Origin: Acidobacteriaceae bacterium
Lineage (GTDB): Bacteria; Acidobacteriota; Terriglobia; Terriglobales; Acidobacteriaceae
Direction: 5' to 3'
Assembly: GCA_003168235.1 (NCBI GenBank)
Contig: PMSZ01000240.1
Location: forward strand, 1 to 6,778
Length of the DNA: 6,778 bases
Position 1 is the first letter of the stretch; every line of letters begins with the position of its first letter. Below the pieces are notes generated by a model. That model was given only the letters and a program-made list of their open reading frames with translations, did not search any database and was not told the origin of the DNA. A program made the position numbers and the translations under genes. This document shows, piece after piece, positions 1-6,050 of this stretch.

Positions 1-314
1 GGAAAAGGGCCCAGAACCTTTTTCAGCCCATTTATAAGGTGGACGTTTCCTGCCAAGCCGGAGGGAGGTTCAATGCCGAACTTTGTAGTCAGGGTCACGG
101 CGTCGCGCTTTTGCCGAAGGAAGTCACGAAGAATTCCTTCAGTTCGTCCGAACCCGTACGTTCGTGCTACATCGTAGTGCGTGATGCCCGATGAAAAAGC
201 ATGTTCCAGAACGGCAAGTGCGTCTTTCCGGCTTGGGTGGAGGGTGAGTTGGACGCAGCCAAACCCCAGTCGGGACATTTCTACCCTCGTTTCGAGGAAG
301 CAGACTTTCTTCAT
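1..314 (-). CDS. aldo/keto reductase, N-terminal part (3' end beyond left edge)
   Basis: The minus strand is open from an ATG at 314 to the window edge, giving 104 residues of an NAD(P)H-dependent aldo/keto reductase, a cytosolic TIM-barrel oxidoreductase acting on aldehydes, ketones or sugars. The start of the fold is readable: a first strand with RLGFGCVQL (residues 15-23), helix 1 ending in SSGITHYDVA (41-50), then RTYGFGRTEGIL, and a strand TLTTKFG (74-80). Three of the four catalytic residues of the family are visible: Asp48, Tyr53 and Lys78. The catalytic His would lie beyond the edge. AGGA lies six bases before the ATG and supports this start. The YGFGRTE form, instead of YG-SE, resembles the aldose-dehydrogenase-like branch often seen in bacterial carbohydrate gene clusters (inference). 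The substrate cannot be told. It is divergent from the propeller gene. About two thirds of a typical protein of roughly 300 residues is missing because of the window edge, not a mutation. Confidence 0.88.
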   Translation of the reverse strand, partial: MKKVCFLETRVEMSRLGFGCVQLTLHPSRKDALAVLEHAFSSGITHYDVARTYGFGRTEGILRDFLRQKRDAVTLTTKFGIEPPSGLAGNVHLINGLKKVLGPF

Positions 315-497
315 TGCTATTCCTGTTACACCCTTAGAGCTCAGGGGAAATTTCTGATTCGTGGCTGTTTGCTTTGCCGAGGAGTATATCTCGAAAGGGC
401 GGGTGTGCCACACACGAATCCTGGACTACGTTAGCCGTTCTGATCCGAGACCGCAAATTTTATAGCGATGCAGGAGGGGCCGATACTGTGGTGGGAG

Positions 498-527
498 TTG
501 ACCTCATGAACTCACGGGCGGGATAAT
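498..527 (+). promoter_or_regulatory. sigma-70-type promoter for the propeller gene
   Basis: TTGACC at 498-503 (five of six matches to the -35 consensus) and GATAAT at 522-527 (five of six to the -10 consensus) are separated by 18 bases. Transcription would start near 533-536, giving a leader of about 65 bases before the ATG at 599. This is the best promoter match I found by eye in the window. Confidence 0.6.
499..514. promoter_or_regulatory. imperfect dyad overlapping the -35 region, possible operator
   Basis: TGACCTCATGAACTCA reads as TGA-N2-TCATGA-N2-TCA, with 12 of 16 bases symmetric about the centre between 506 and 507. It overlaps most of the -35 box and the first part of the spacer of the promoter, a position where a bound dimeric regulator would block RNA polymerase. 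The regulator is unknown and the dyad could be chance. Confidence 0.3.
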
Positions 528-598
528 GTCCTGCGCTCGTTCCCGGCGCCCCTAGATTCATCGCGAGCAACGCTCGAAAGCTCCATTGCGGAGACGGC

Positions 599-2671
599 AT
601 GACGACACTTGTTCACAGAGTTACGGTCTGCGCGGTTTTTTTCATTTCAATCTGCGCGCACGGGACGGGCCATGCCCTGCGCCCTCGTTTTGCCTATGTT
701 GCCAACAATCAGGACGATACAGTCTCGATATTTGCTATGCGAAAGTCTGGGCTGCGCGCGGTGGGCTATGTTTACACCGGATCAGGAAGCAATCCGCGCG
801 CGGTTGCGGTGACGCCTTCGCAATCTTTTCTGTATGTCGCGGAGGGCGATACGGGGATCGGCGGTTATGCGATCAACACCACTAATGGGAGCTTGACGCC
901 GGTTCCGGGATCGCCGTTTTTGACCGGCACGGAATTCAGCATTCTGGTGCATCCGAACGGGAAGTTTCTTTTCACTGTGACTGGCGGCGGCGTCAGCATT
1001 TATGCCATCGATCCCAACTCCGGAACGCTGACTTCGATTCAGACTGTGTCCGGATACACGCCGATATCTGGGGCCATCGACTCGAAAGGCCGTTTTCTGT
1101 TTACCGCCAACGTGAACTCAAACAGCGTGTCCGCATTCACCATTAACCAAAGCACAGGAATGATAACGGCTGTGTCGGGCTCTCCGTTCACAACGGGCGC
1201 GAATCCACAGAGCGTGGCGATTGCGCCGCAAGATAAGTTTCTCTATGTTCCCGACGGGAATGGGGCCAGCGTGTCGGCCTATGCCGTCGACTCCGCAACG
1301 GGAGCGTTGACACAGGTGCCCGGTTCGCCTTTTGCAGCCGGCGAGATTCCGGTGGCCGCGGTCGCGAGGAAGTCGTTCCTCTATGTTGGGAATTCTTACG
1401 ACAAAACCATCTCGCAATACAGCATCAATGCCACAACTGGTGTTCTGACGCCAATTGCACAACCGTTTTCCACGGGCAATTCCGGGCCGCTCGGATTGAC
1501 CGTGAGCCCAGACGAGCCACTTCTGTACGTCGCCGATCATGACACCGACCAGGTAATTGTCCTCGGCTTCACGGAGACAGGGCTTCTCTTCAATGAGAGC
1601 AGCATGTACACACGAGGGAGTCCTCTTTCGATCGCACTGGCGTCGGGTGATTCGCCCATCAGTTATTCTCCGAAATTTGTCTATGAATGTAACGCTAGCT
1701 CGGATGACATCTGGGGATATCAGGTTACAGCGGCGACCGGCTCACTCGAGACGCTCGGCGGGTCTCCGTTCGCCGCAGGCAGTTCGCCTCAATCTGTTAT
1801 ATCTGATTTAAATGGGTCGTTCGTATTCGCCGCCAACCCGGGCAGCAACAACGTCTCCGCGTTTGCCATCTCGCAAACTGGAGCACTTGTTCCAGCACCC
1901 GGCTCGCCGTATTCTGCCGGCACGCAGCCGTCCTCGGTTGCTGTTGATAATGGGGCACACTACGTCTATGTGACAAACGCCGTCTCGAACACCATCTCCG
2001 GGTATTCAGTCAGTCCCAATGGCGCGCTGGCGCCGGTTCCGGGTTCGCCCTTTGCCGATTCGGGCACGGGACCGCAGGCCCTGTTTATCGATCCGCGAGG
2101 CAAGTTCGTTTATGTCGCGAATGGACAGTCGAATACGATCTCGGTCTTCGAGATCGATCCGGGCACAGGCACTTTGCAGAGCGTCGCCAGCGTCGGCGCC
2201 GGAAGCCTTCCTTTGGCGGTGACCGTTGAGCGTGACGGCAAGTATTTGTACGCGTTGAATCAGTCGTCGCAAAACATCTCCGCCTTCGGCATCGATCCAG
2301 TCACGGGCGAACTGACGCCACTTGCCAGTTCTCCATTCGGCGGGGCGGGCTCCTCGAATTCGCTCGTTGTTGACCCCCTGGGAAAGCTTATTTACGCAGG
2401 TAGCGTTTCGACGATCATCGGATACAAGCTTTTCGATCCCAAGGGCAATCTCAGTCTTTTGCGGCAATCGCCATTCGGCGGAGTTTCGGAAGCCTACGGA
2501 CTCAGCATTGACCAATCTGAAAGCTTTTTATTCGCAGCGAACAACTCCGGCAATAGCGTTTCTGTTTTCCAGCTCGATCAGTCGACCGGGGATCTCACTC
2601 CCATCAACGATTCCCCCTTTGCGGCGGGGACGAATCCGACCTCCGTGACGGTCGTCGATAGTATTCAGTAG
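599..2671 (+). CDS. exported 14-blade beta-propeller protein (lactonase-family/YVTN-like)
   Basis: A 690-residue protein of the seven-bladed beta-propeller lactonase/YVTN-repeat type. A hydrophobic N-terminus (about residues 8-20) followed by a small-residue stretch ending GTGHA at 26 looks like a Sec signal peptide, so it is probably periplasmic or extracellular. From residue 30 on, the chain is entirely repeats of 43-52 residues, each opening with a strand such as KFLYVAN, then N-S-VS-F-I, a turn (STG-LTP), then GSPF-AG--P-SVA-DP-G. I count 14 units, starting near residues 30, 76, 122, 165, 213, 259, 307, 359, 407, 454, 502, 548, 596 and 642, which fits two complete propellers joined near 351-358. 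GGAG five bases before the ATG supports the start. Relatives include 6-phosphogluconolactonases, but such long secreted copies are numerous in acidobacteria and mostly of unknown role; enzymatic activity is not shown. A binding or surface scaffold role is equally possible. No operon partner is evident. Confidence 0.9.
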   Translation: MTTLVHRVTVCAVFFISICAHGTGHALRPRFAYVANNQDDTVSIFAMRKSGLRAVGYVYTGSGSNPRAVAVTPSQSFLYVAEGDTGIGGYAINTTNGSLTPVPGSPFLTGTEFSILVHPNGKFLFTVTGGGVSIYAIDPNSGTLTSIQTVSGYTPISGAIDSKGRFLFTANVNSNSVSAFTINQSTGMITAVSGSPFTTGANPQSVAIAPQDKFLYVPDGNGASVSAYAVDSATGALTQVPGSPFAAGEIPVAAVARKSFLYVGNSYDKTISQYSINATTGVLTPIAQPFSTGNSGPLGLTVSPDEPLLYVADHDTDQVIVLGFTETGLLFNESSMYTRGSPLSIALASGDSPISYSPKFVYECNASSDDIWGYQVTAATGSLETLGGSPFAAGSSPQSVISDLNGSFVFAANPGSNNVSAFAISQTGALVPAPGSPYSAGTQPSSVAVDNGAHYVYVTNAVSNTISGYSVSPNGALAPVPGSPFADSGTGPQALFIDPRGKFVYVANGQSNTISVFEIDPGTGTLQSVASVGAGSLPLAVTVERDGKYLYALNQSSQNISAFGIDPVTGELTPLASSPFGGAGSSNSLVVDPLGKLIYAGSVSTIIGYKLFDPKGNLSLLRQSPFGGVSEAYGLSIDQSESFLFAANNSGNSVSVFQLDQSTGDLTPINDSPFAAGTNPTSVTVVDSIQ
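686..2668 (+). repeat. 14 degenerate tandem blade repeats inside the propeller gene
   Basis: Coding repeats of about 130-155 bases follow one another without interruption. They are recognisable at protein level (K/S-F-L-Y-V-A-N start, GSPF-AG end) and, more faintly, as DNA in the recurring segment encoding PGSPF. Copies have diverged well apart, so this is an old duplication series and not a recent tandem expansion. The longest unit is number 7 (52 residues, from 307), which contains the presumed linker to the second propeller. Confidence 0.8.
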
Positions 2672-2804
2672 CCTTCAGCAAAGGCCATTCCAGGTCAAAC
2701 AGGAAATTCTTTTCGTTTTAAGGAACGATTACCTGAGCGGGTTACTTGTGGTGACTAACGGCTCATACGTACGCCGATCTGTTTTCCGCTTGGTCTTCCG
2801 ACAT

Positions 2805-2824
2805 GTGCATGCCTTTGCACTTTT
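2805..2824 (+). terminator. weak terminator-like hairpin after the propeller gene
   Basis: GTGCA (2805-2809) and TGCAC (2816-2820) can pair around a six-base loop and are followed by TTTT. The stem is only five base pairs and lies about 130 bases beyond the stop codon, so it is a poor terminator at best. Confidence 0.2.
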
Positions 2825-2962
2825 GATGTTACGAGGCGGCTAAGTGTCTGGAAAAACAGTTCACGCTCATCTCATGGCTGGCATTCCCATTGCACTCATA
2901 CTTTGCGTGTTGGACGACGCGGGTTTCCAGTGAACTCAGGTAACCAGAATCAATTCGTGATT

Positions 2963-2967
2963 GGAGG
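2963..2967 (+). promoter_or_regulatory. ribosome binding site deciding the TTG start of the PEP-CTERM gene
   Basis: GGAGG lies seven bases before TTG 2975, an ideal spacing. It selects this start over the TTG at 2903, which has no comparable site. Confidence 0.75.
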
Positions 2968-2974
2968 CTTCATC

Positions 2975-3601
2975 TTGCGACCTCGTTTTTGTCTGTTATC
3001 GCTAGCAATAGCTCTGTTTTTCTCGACGATGGCAATGGCCGATTCCGCACCGGTCACGATGACGTTGCTTAGTACCGGTGGCAATAACTCCGGCGGCTTC
3101 TATACCTATCCTTACTATTTCTCAATCAACGGGAGTCAGGCTACGCCCTTGATGTGTGACTCTTTCGCCAACCACGTTTCGGTTGGAGAGAGCTGGAGCG
3201 CCAATGTGAGCGGGCTACTTTCCGGGAAGGGCCTGTTCGGCAAGCAGAATCTCGACTACAAGGCCGCGGGCATTATCTTCATCGGCGTGATGAATGGGTC
3301 GATTAGCGCCAACACCGGCAATTGGGCGGTGTGGAATATTTTTGATCCGGGCGTTACGACCGACCCGGCCACGCTGGCTCTAGAAATGAGCGCGCTTGCC
3401 GAGGCTAAGCATACGAAAGCGGGTTATTTTCGAGGCTTGGTGCTTTACACTCCGGTCGGCGCAAGCCCTGGCCACGGACCACAGGAATACATCGGCGAGC
3501 GGACGGGAATGACCACGCCGGAACCGGAAAGCTTGCTGCTGCTTTCGACGGGATTGATTGGCATCGCAGGGCTGGTGCGGCGCAAATTTTCGCGCGCCTA
3601 A
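2975..3601 (+). CDS. secreted PEP-CTERM sorting-domain protein
   Basis: A 208-residue exported protein with a C-terminal PEP-CTERM sorting signal, the tag recognised by exosortase enzymes in Gram-negative bacteria. I place the start at a TTG because GGAGG (2963-2967) sits seven bases before it and because translation from here begins directly with a signal peptide: Arg at 2 and 4, a hydrophobic core at 6-16, and an A-M-A cleavage site near 22. The frame stays open upstream to an earlier TTG at 2903, but that would bury the signal peptide behind 24 extra residues. The mature part is rich in Gly, Ser, Asn and aromatic residues, with one Cys (61) in PLMCDSF and a W-A-V-W-N segment near 117-121. 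The tail has PEP at 182-184, a membrane segment at about 187-201 and RRK at 202-204. The mature domain resembles uncharacterised acidobacterial surface proteins; I assign no function. No exosortase gene lies in the window. Confidence 0.85.
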   Translation: MRPRFCLLSLAIALFFSTMAMADSAPVTMTLLSTGGNNSGGFYTYPYYFSINGSQATPLMCDSFANHVSVGESWSANVSGLLSGKGLFGKQNLDYKAAGIIFIGVMNGSISANTGNWAVWNIFDPGVTTDPATLALEMSALAEAKHTKAGYFRGLVLYTPVGASPGHGPQEYIGERTGMTTPEPESLLLLSTGLIGIAGLVRRKFSRA

Positions 3602-3800
3602 TTTTCCCACGCCTCTGGTAGCATCCGGGTCAACCGCCGGAAGTTTTGACGTCGGCGATTCTTCCAGCAAATCCGGTCAATGCTGTTCTCCAATGCCATC
3701 CAATGGCGGGTGCCGTGATCGAGCGTCTTCAGGGACGCGGGCGGCAGCACGAGTCTCCATTCTTCACTTTTTTGATCTCACGCTCGGTGGCGTAGTGCAT
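3598..3800 (-). pseudogene. candidate small ORF broken by a one-base frameshift
   Basis: On the minus strand GGAGG (3807-3811) stands six bases before an ATG at 3800. Translation gives MHYATEREIKK, then meets a run of six A and continues only 12 more residues to a TGA at 3729-3731. One base added in the A run would shift to a second open frame that continues for 56 residues (including EEWRLVLPPASLKTL, DHGTRHWMALEN and RRLTRMLPEAWEN) to a TAG at 3598-3600, making a 67-residue basic, Trp-rich product. Third codon positions in both parts are mostly G or C, as in real genes here. The end overlaps the last bases of the convergent PEP-CTERM gene. I do not recognise the protein. It may be a decayed small gene, a homopolymer sequencing error in an intact gene, or chance open frames with a lucky ribosome binding site. 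The unshifted frame alone would be a 23-residue peptide. Confidence 0.3.
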
Positions 3801-3875
3801 TCCAAACCTCCGGTAGGTTTCGTCCGAAACAGCCTGCGACAAATCCGTTCCTGCTGCGTCTAACAGTGGAGCCGC
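3602..3875. other. spacer between PEP-CTERM and MFS genes
   Basis: Apart from the broken minus-strand ORF candidate, this spacer shows a possible hairpin CGCCG 3635-3639 with CGGCG 3653-3657, about 34 bases past the PEP-CTERM stop and lacking a U tract, and a compact inverted repeat GTTTCGTCCGAAAC at 3818-3831. TTGACG at 3646-3651 resembles a -35 box but no good -10 follows. The promoter of the MFS gene should lie here but I cannot point to it. Confidence 0.4.
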
Positions 3876-5117
3876 GTGTTAGGCTTTTCCGGGGCGTTCC
3901 GAAAGATGAAAGTGCTTCGCCGGGTCTTCAAAGCATTCCAATACCGCGACTTTCGACTGATGTGGATCGGCGCATGCACATCCAGCATCGGGACCTGGAT
4001 GCAGATTGTGGCCGAAGGATGGCTGGTTTATCGGCTGAGTCATTCGGCATTCCTGCTGGCGCTCGATCAATTTCTCGGCGGCATCCCCATTTTTCTGTTT
4101 TCCCTGATTGGCGGGGTGGTGGCTGATCGCATGGAGCGCCGGAAGATCCTGCTCGGCTCCCAGTATCTGCAAATGGCGAGCGCCGCCGTGCTGACGATTC
4201 TGGTGGCCACGGGGTATGTGCGAGTCTGGCATATCCTTTGCCTGTCGTTTGTCTCGGGATTCGCGCAGGCCTTCGGTGGTCCGGCTTACCAGGCGTTGAT
4301 TCCCACGCTGGTCGAGCGCGAAGACATGCCGAACGCCATCGCGCTCAATTCCATCCAGTTCAACGTGGCGGTCATGGTCGGCCCCGCACTCGCGGGACAA
4401 GCGTTGGGCAGGCTAGGCGAGAAGTGGTGCTTCGGGCTGAACGCTATCTCGTTCCTGGCTCCGATTATTTCGCTGTCGATCATCCGGACGCGTTTTCTGC
4501 CGGTAAAGACAAAAGAGTCGGTATTCGCAAGTCTGAAGCAGGGCATTCAATTTGCCCGCCAGCAGAGTTCCATGGGAGCTCTGATTGTGCTGGCGTTCTG
4601 CATGACTGCCTTGAGCATGCCGATGCGCACCTACCTTCCCGTGTTCGTGAAAGACATCTTCCATCGCGGGCCGGAAACTTTCGGGAATCTTCTGGCTTTG
4701 ATGGGGCTCGGTTCTATCTGCGGCTCGCTCGGGGTGGCCAGCGCCGGCAATATAAGAAGGAAGGGCCTTATCGCTCTGGGCGCGCTGTTCTGCCTGGGAG
4801 CGGGGATCTCTGGATTTGCCCTTTCGAAGGCGCTGCCGATGAGCGAAGCTTTCCTGGTGCTGGTTGGTGCATCGATGATGGCGGTGTTTGCCACGGTGAA
4901 TTCGCTGGTGCAATTGATTACCACCAACGAAATGCGCGGACGTGTGATGAGCGTTTACAACTTTGCCTTCCGCGGGGGCATGCCCATGGGGAATCTTCTT
5001 TCAGGATGGCTAGTTCCGCTGTTCACAGCGCCCCTGGTGCTCAGCGTGAACGGATTTCTGCTCATCGCGCTGGCTCTGTACTTTCTGCTGGTACAGCGGC
5101 GGCTGGCTGCGCTTTAA
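3876..5117 (+). CDS. MFS transporter, EntS/MFS_3 type (putative exporter)
   Basis: A 413-residue inner-membrane major facilitator protein of the MFS_3 family, which contains the enterobactin exporter EntS and many uncharacterised drug or metabolite exporters that use the proton gradient. Its length suits 12 membrane helices. Family signs in order are: FQYRDFRLMWIG leading into helix 1 (21-32), SIGTWMQ (37-43), a motif A loop GGVVADRMERRK (79-90) between helices 2 and 3, AFGGPAYQALIPTLV (132-146), NAIALNS then VMVGPALAG (153-174) in the helix 5 region, and RGRVMSVY in the second half. GTG at 3876 has GGAG only four bases before it; an ATG at 3906 (residue 11) would give a protein starting MKVLRRVFKAFQYRDF, equally like the family but with a poor ribosome binding site. 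The cargo is unknown and nothing nearby (no siderophore genes) indicates it. The gene stands alone and converges on the STAS gene. Confidence 0.88.
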   Translation: MLGFSGAFRKMKVLRRVFKAFQYRDFRLMWIGACTSSIGTWMQIVAEGWLVYRLSHSAFLLALDQFLGGIPIFLFSLIGGVVADRMERRKILLGSQYLQMASAAVLTILVATGYVRVWHILCLSFVSGFAQAFGGPAYQALIPTLVEREDMPNAIALNSIQFNVAVMVGPALAGQALGRLGEKWCFGLNAISFLAPIISLSIIRTRFLPVKTKESVFASLKQGIQFARQQSSMGALIVLAFCMTALSMPMRTYLPVFVKDIFHRGPETFGNLLALMGLGSICGSLGVASAGNIRRKGLIALGALFCLGAGISGFALSKALPMSEAFLVLVGASMMAVFATVNSLVQLITTNEMRGRVMSVYNFAFRGGMPMGNLLSGWLVPLFTAPLVLSVNGFLLIALALYFLLVQRRLAAL

Positions 5118-5127
5118 GGTCACGCAC

Positions 5128-5973
5128 CTAAAAGGATTGGATCGCGCTGGCCTCGTCAGCCTGAATGTCGAACACCGAGTGCAACTTGGTCAACTGCAGA
5201 AGGTCATGCACCCGTTTGCTGAGGTTGACCAACTTCATCTGCCCTCCCTGGGTCTTTATCGTCGTGTAGGACCGTACGAGTTCTCCGATTCCGGAGCTAT
5301 CGACGTAGCCAACCTCGTGCAGGTTAAGAAGGATATCCTTACTTCCCTTATCGAGCAGGCTGCGAACCGTTTCGCAGAGCATAACGTTGCCCTCGCCCAC
5401 CGTTATCCTTCCACTTATGTCAACAATGGTGATGTGTTCGACCTGGCGGATGGCAGTCCGCATTTTCATCGGAGTGCGGCCCTCAATCCCGAGACCAAAT
5501 CGATCCAGAATTCCGCTGGCGATGCGCGCGGTTTCTGGAGATTCGGAACGCACTACGATCAGACTGCGCCCCTCTTTCAGGACTTCGCGGAAAAAGGCCA
5601 CGTCCTCGGAAGTCTTCTCGTCGGGAACCGGCAAAGGACTGGTGCTGTCGCCGCCTACAGCGCCACCAACAGCGGACCCGGCGCCGGCGCAGGCCAATCC
5701 CAGAAGAGCGGCCGCGCCGAAGCCCAGCGCGAACACCGGACCGATGCCAGGAACCACAAGCAGAGTCGCCGCAAGCACACCCGCCGACATGCCCGTCGCC
5801 GCGCCCATAAATCCACCCACGGTTGCGCCAAGACCCTTGCCAACGTTCTTGGCCTCGGTTTCGGACAGGGTTAAAAAGACGATAGACTGTTTGGGAACTT
5901 TCTGCTCAATGAGCTCTTTTACGGCCTCTTCGGCACGGTCGCGAGAAGAGAACACTCCAATCGCAGTCTCCAA
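5128..5973 (-). CDS. stress-protein-like/glycine-zipper/STAS fusion (anti-sigma factor antagonist-like)
   Basis: A 281-residue three-part protein. Residues 1-40 (AIGVFSSRDRAEEAVKEL, then a basic-hydrophobic strand) resemble the N-terminus of YflT/17M-type general stress proteins. Residues 46-108 are a very Gly/Ala-rich hydrophobic stretch (GKGLGATVGGFMGAATG, then VVPGIGPVFALGFGAAALLG), a glycine-zipper type segment likely to insert in or associate with membrane. Residues 121-160 (SEDVAFFREVLKEGRSLIVV, then ILDRFG) look like the second half of the stress domain. Residues 172-281 form a STAS domain as in SpoIIAA/RsbV, with the phosphorylation motif VDSSGIGEL (224-232); Asp225 precedes Ser226, the residue a partner kinase would modify. 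The start is TTG with AGGAGG four bases before it; homologous proteins begin at this point, and no ATG is near. A likely role is relaying stress to a partner-switching sigma regulator, perhaps at the membrane (inference). No kinase, phosphatase or sigma gene is in the window. Confidence 0.85.
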   Translation of the reverse strand: METAIGVFSSRDRAEEAVKELIEQKVPKQSIVFLTLSETEAKNVGKGLGATVGGFMGAATGMSAGVLAATLLVVPGIGPVFALGFGAAALLGLACAGAGSAVGGAVGGDSTSPLPVPDEKTSEDVAFFREVLKEGRSLIVVRSESPETARIASGILDRFGLGIEGRTPMKMRTAIRQVEHITIVDISGRITVGEGNVMLCETVRSLLDKGSKDILLNLHEVGYVDSSGIGELVRSYTTIKTQGGQMKLVNLSKRVHDLLQLTKLHSVFDIQADEASAIQSF

Positions 5974-5977
5974 GGTT

Positions 5978-5983
5978 CCTCCT
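5978..5983 (-). promoter_or_regulatory. ribosome binding site deciding the TTG start of the STAS fusion gene
   Basis: The minus strand reads AGGAGG four bases before TTG at 5973. It is a perfect anti-16S match and the only good site near the beginning of the stress-protein-like domain, so it fixes the non-ATG start. Confidence 0.75.
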
Positions 5984-6023
5984 AGTTACACAGACCCATC
6001 AGGCATTCGCAAATGAAATCATC

Positions 6024-6050
6024 AGCCGGGCCCATCGGCCAGGCCCGGTT
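6024..6050 (-). terminator. GC-rich hairpin at the end of the oxidase operon
   Basis: CCGGGCC (6026-6032) and GGCCCGG (6042-6048) pair perfectly around a nine-base loop, and a G-U and an A-U pair can extend the stem to nine. In the minus-strand transcript the hairpin begins at the TAA of the CxxC protein gene and is followed by UGAUGAUUUCAUUU, U-rich but not a continuous U tract. It most likely ends or protects the operon transcript and separates it from the STAS gene downstream. Confidence 0.5.

Larger units (their letters stand above)
315..598. other. divergent intergenic spacer between aldo/keto reductase and propeller genes
   Basis: This spacer holds the 5' regions of two diverging genes. 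The side facing the propeller gene carries the promoter and dyad listed separately. On the reductase side I see no convincing promoter: a TATACT and a TATAAA occur on the minus strand but without a good -35 at the right distance. A short odd-length palindrome, GTGTG-C-CACAC at 403-413, lies in the reductase leader and could be a weak binding site or chance. No coding sequence is supported here. Confidence 0.5.
2672..2974. other. intergenic region before the PEP-CTERM gene, no gene seen
   Basis: These 303 bases carry no convincing coding sequence on either strand. They hold a weak terminator-like hairpin (2805-2824) and two small potential hairpins just before the PEP-CTERM ribosome binding site: GGTTTCC 2922-2928 with GGTAACC 2939-2945 (one mismatch), and AATCA 2948-2952 with TGATT 2958-2962. 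The second hairpin directly abuts the GGAGG at 2963-2967. TTGCAC occurs at 2815 and 2890 but without a good -10 at a proper distance, so I do not call a promoter. Confidence 0.5.

Noticed and set aside
380..420. TGGCAC on the minus strand as a sigma-54 -24 element
   Set aside because: No TTGC-type -12 element at the required distance.
201..434. Plus-strand open frame of 77 codons
   Set aside because: It lies mostly antisense to the aldo/keto reductase, whose family motifs and catalytic residues are clear, and its own translation resembles nothing.
686..2668. Blade-coding repeats as a mobile or CRISPR-like repeat array
   Set aside because: Repeats are in frame, degenerate, of variable length and fully explained by propeller blades.
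2751..2843. GTG-started 30-codon frame in the gap after the propeller gene
   Set aside because: No ribosome binding site, basic random-looking translation, and codon use unlike the neighbours.
3558..3863. Plus-strand open frame of 101 codons spanning the gap after the PEP-CTERM gene
   Set aside because: It starts inside the PEP-CTERM gene in another frame without a ribosome binding site, and its translation is low-complexity and unlike a protein family.
4238..5131. Plus-strand frame of 297 codons inside the MFS gene
   Set aside because: It is a shifted reading of the transporter gene; its translation is rich in Arg, Gly and His with no membrane helices or motifs.
5113..5132. Small inverted repeat AGGT-CACGC-ACCT between the convergent MFS and STAS stops, as a two-way terminator
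   Set aside because: Only four perfect base pairs and no U tract on either strand; the gap of 10 bases is too short for a normal terminator.
5137..5874. Long plus-strand frame of 245 codons antisense to the STAS fusion gene
   Set aside because: It is a mirror of the GC-rich third codon positions of the minus-strand gene; only the minus strand shows known domains and a ribosome binding site.
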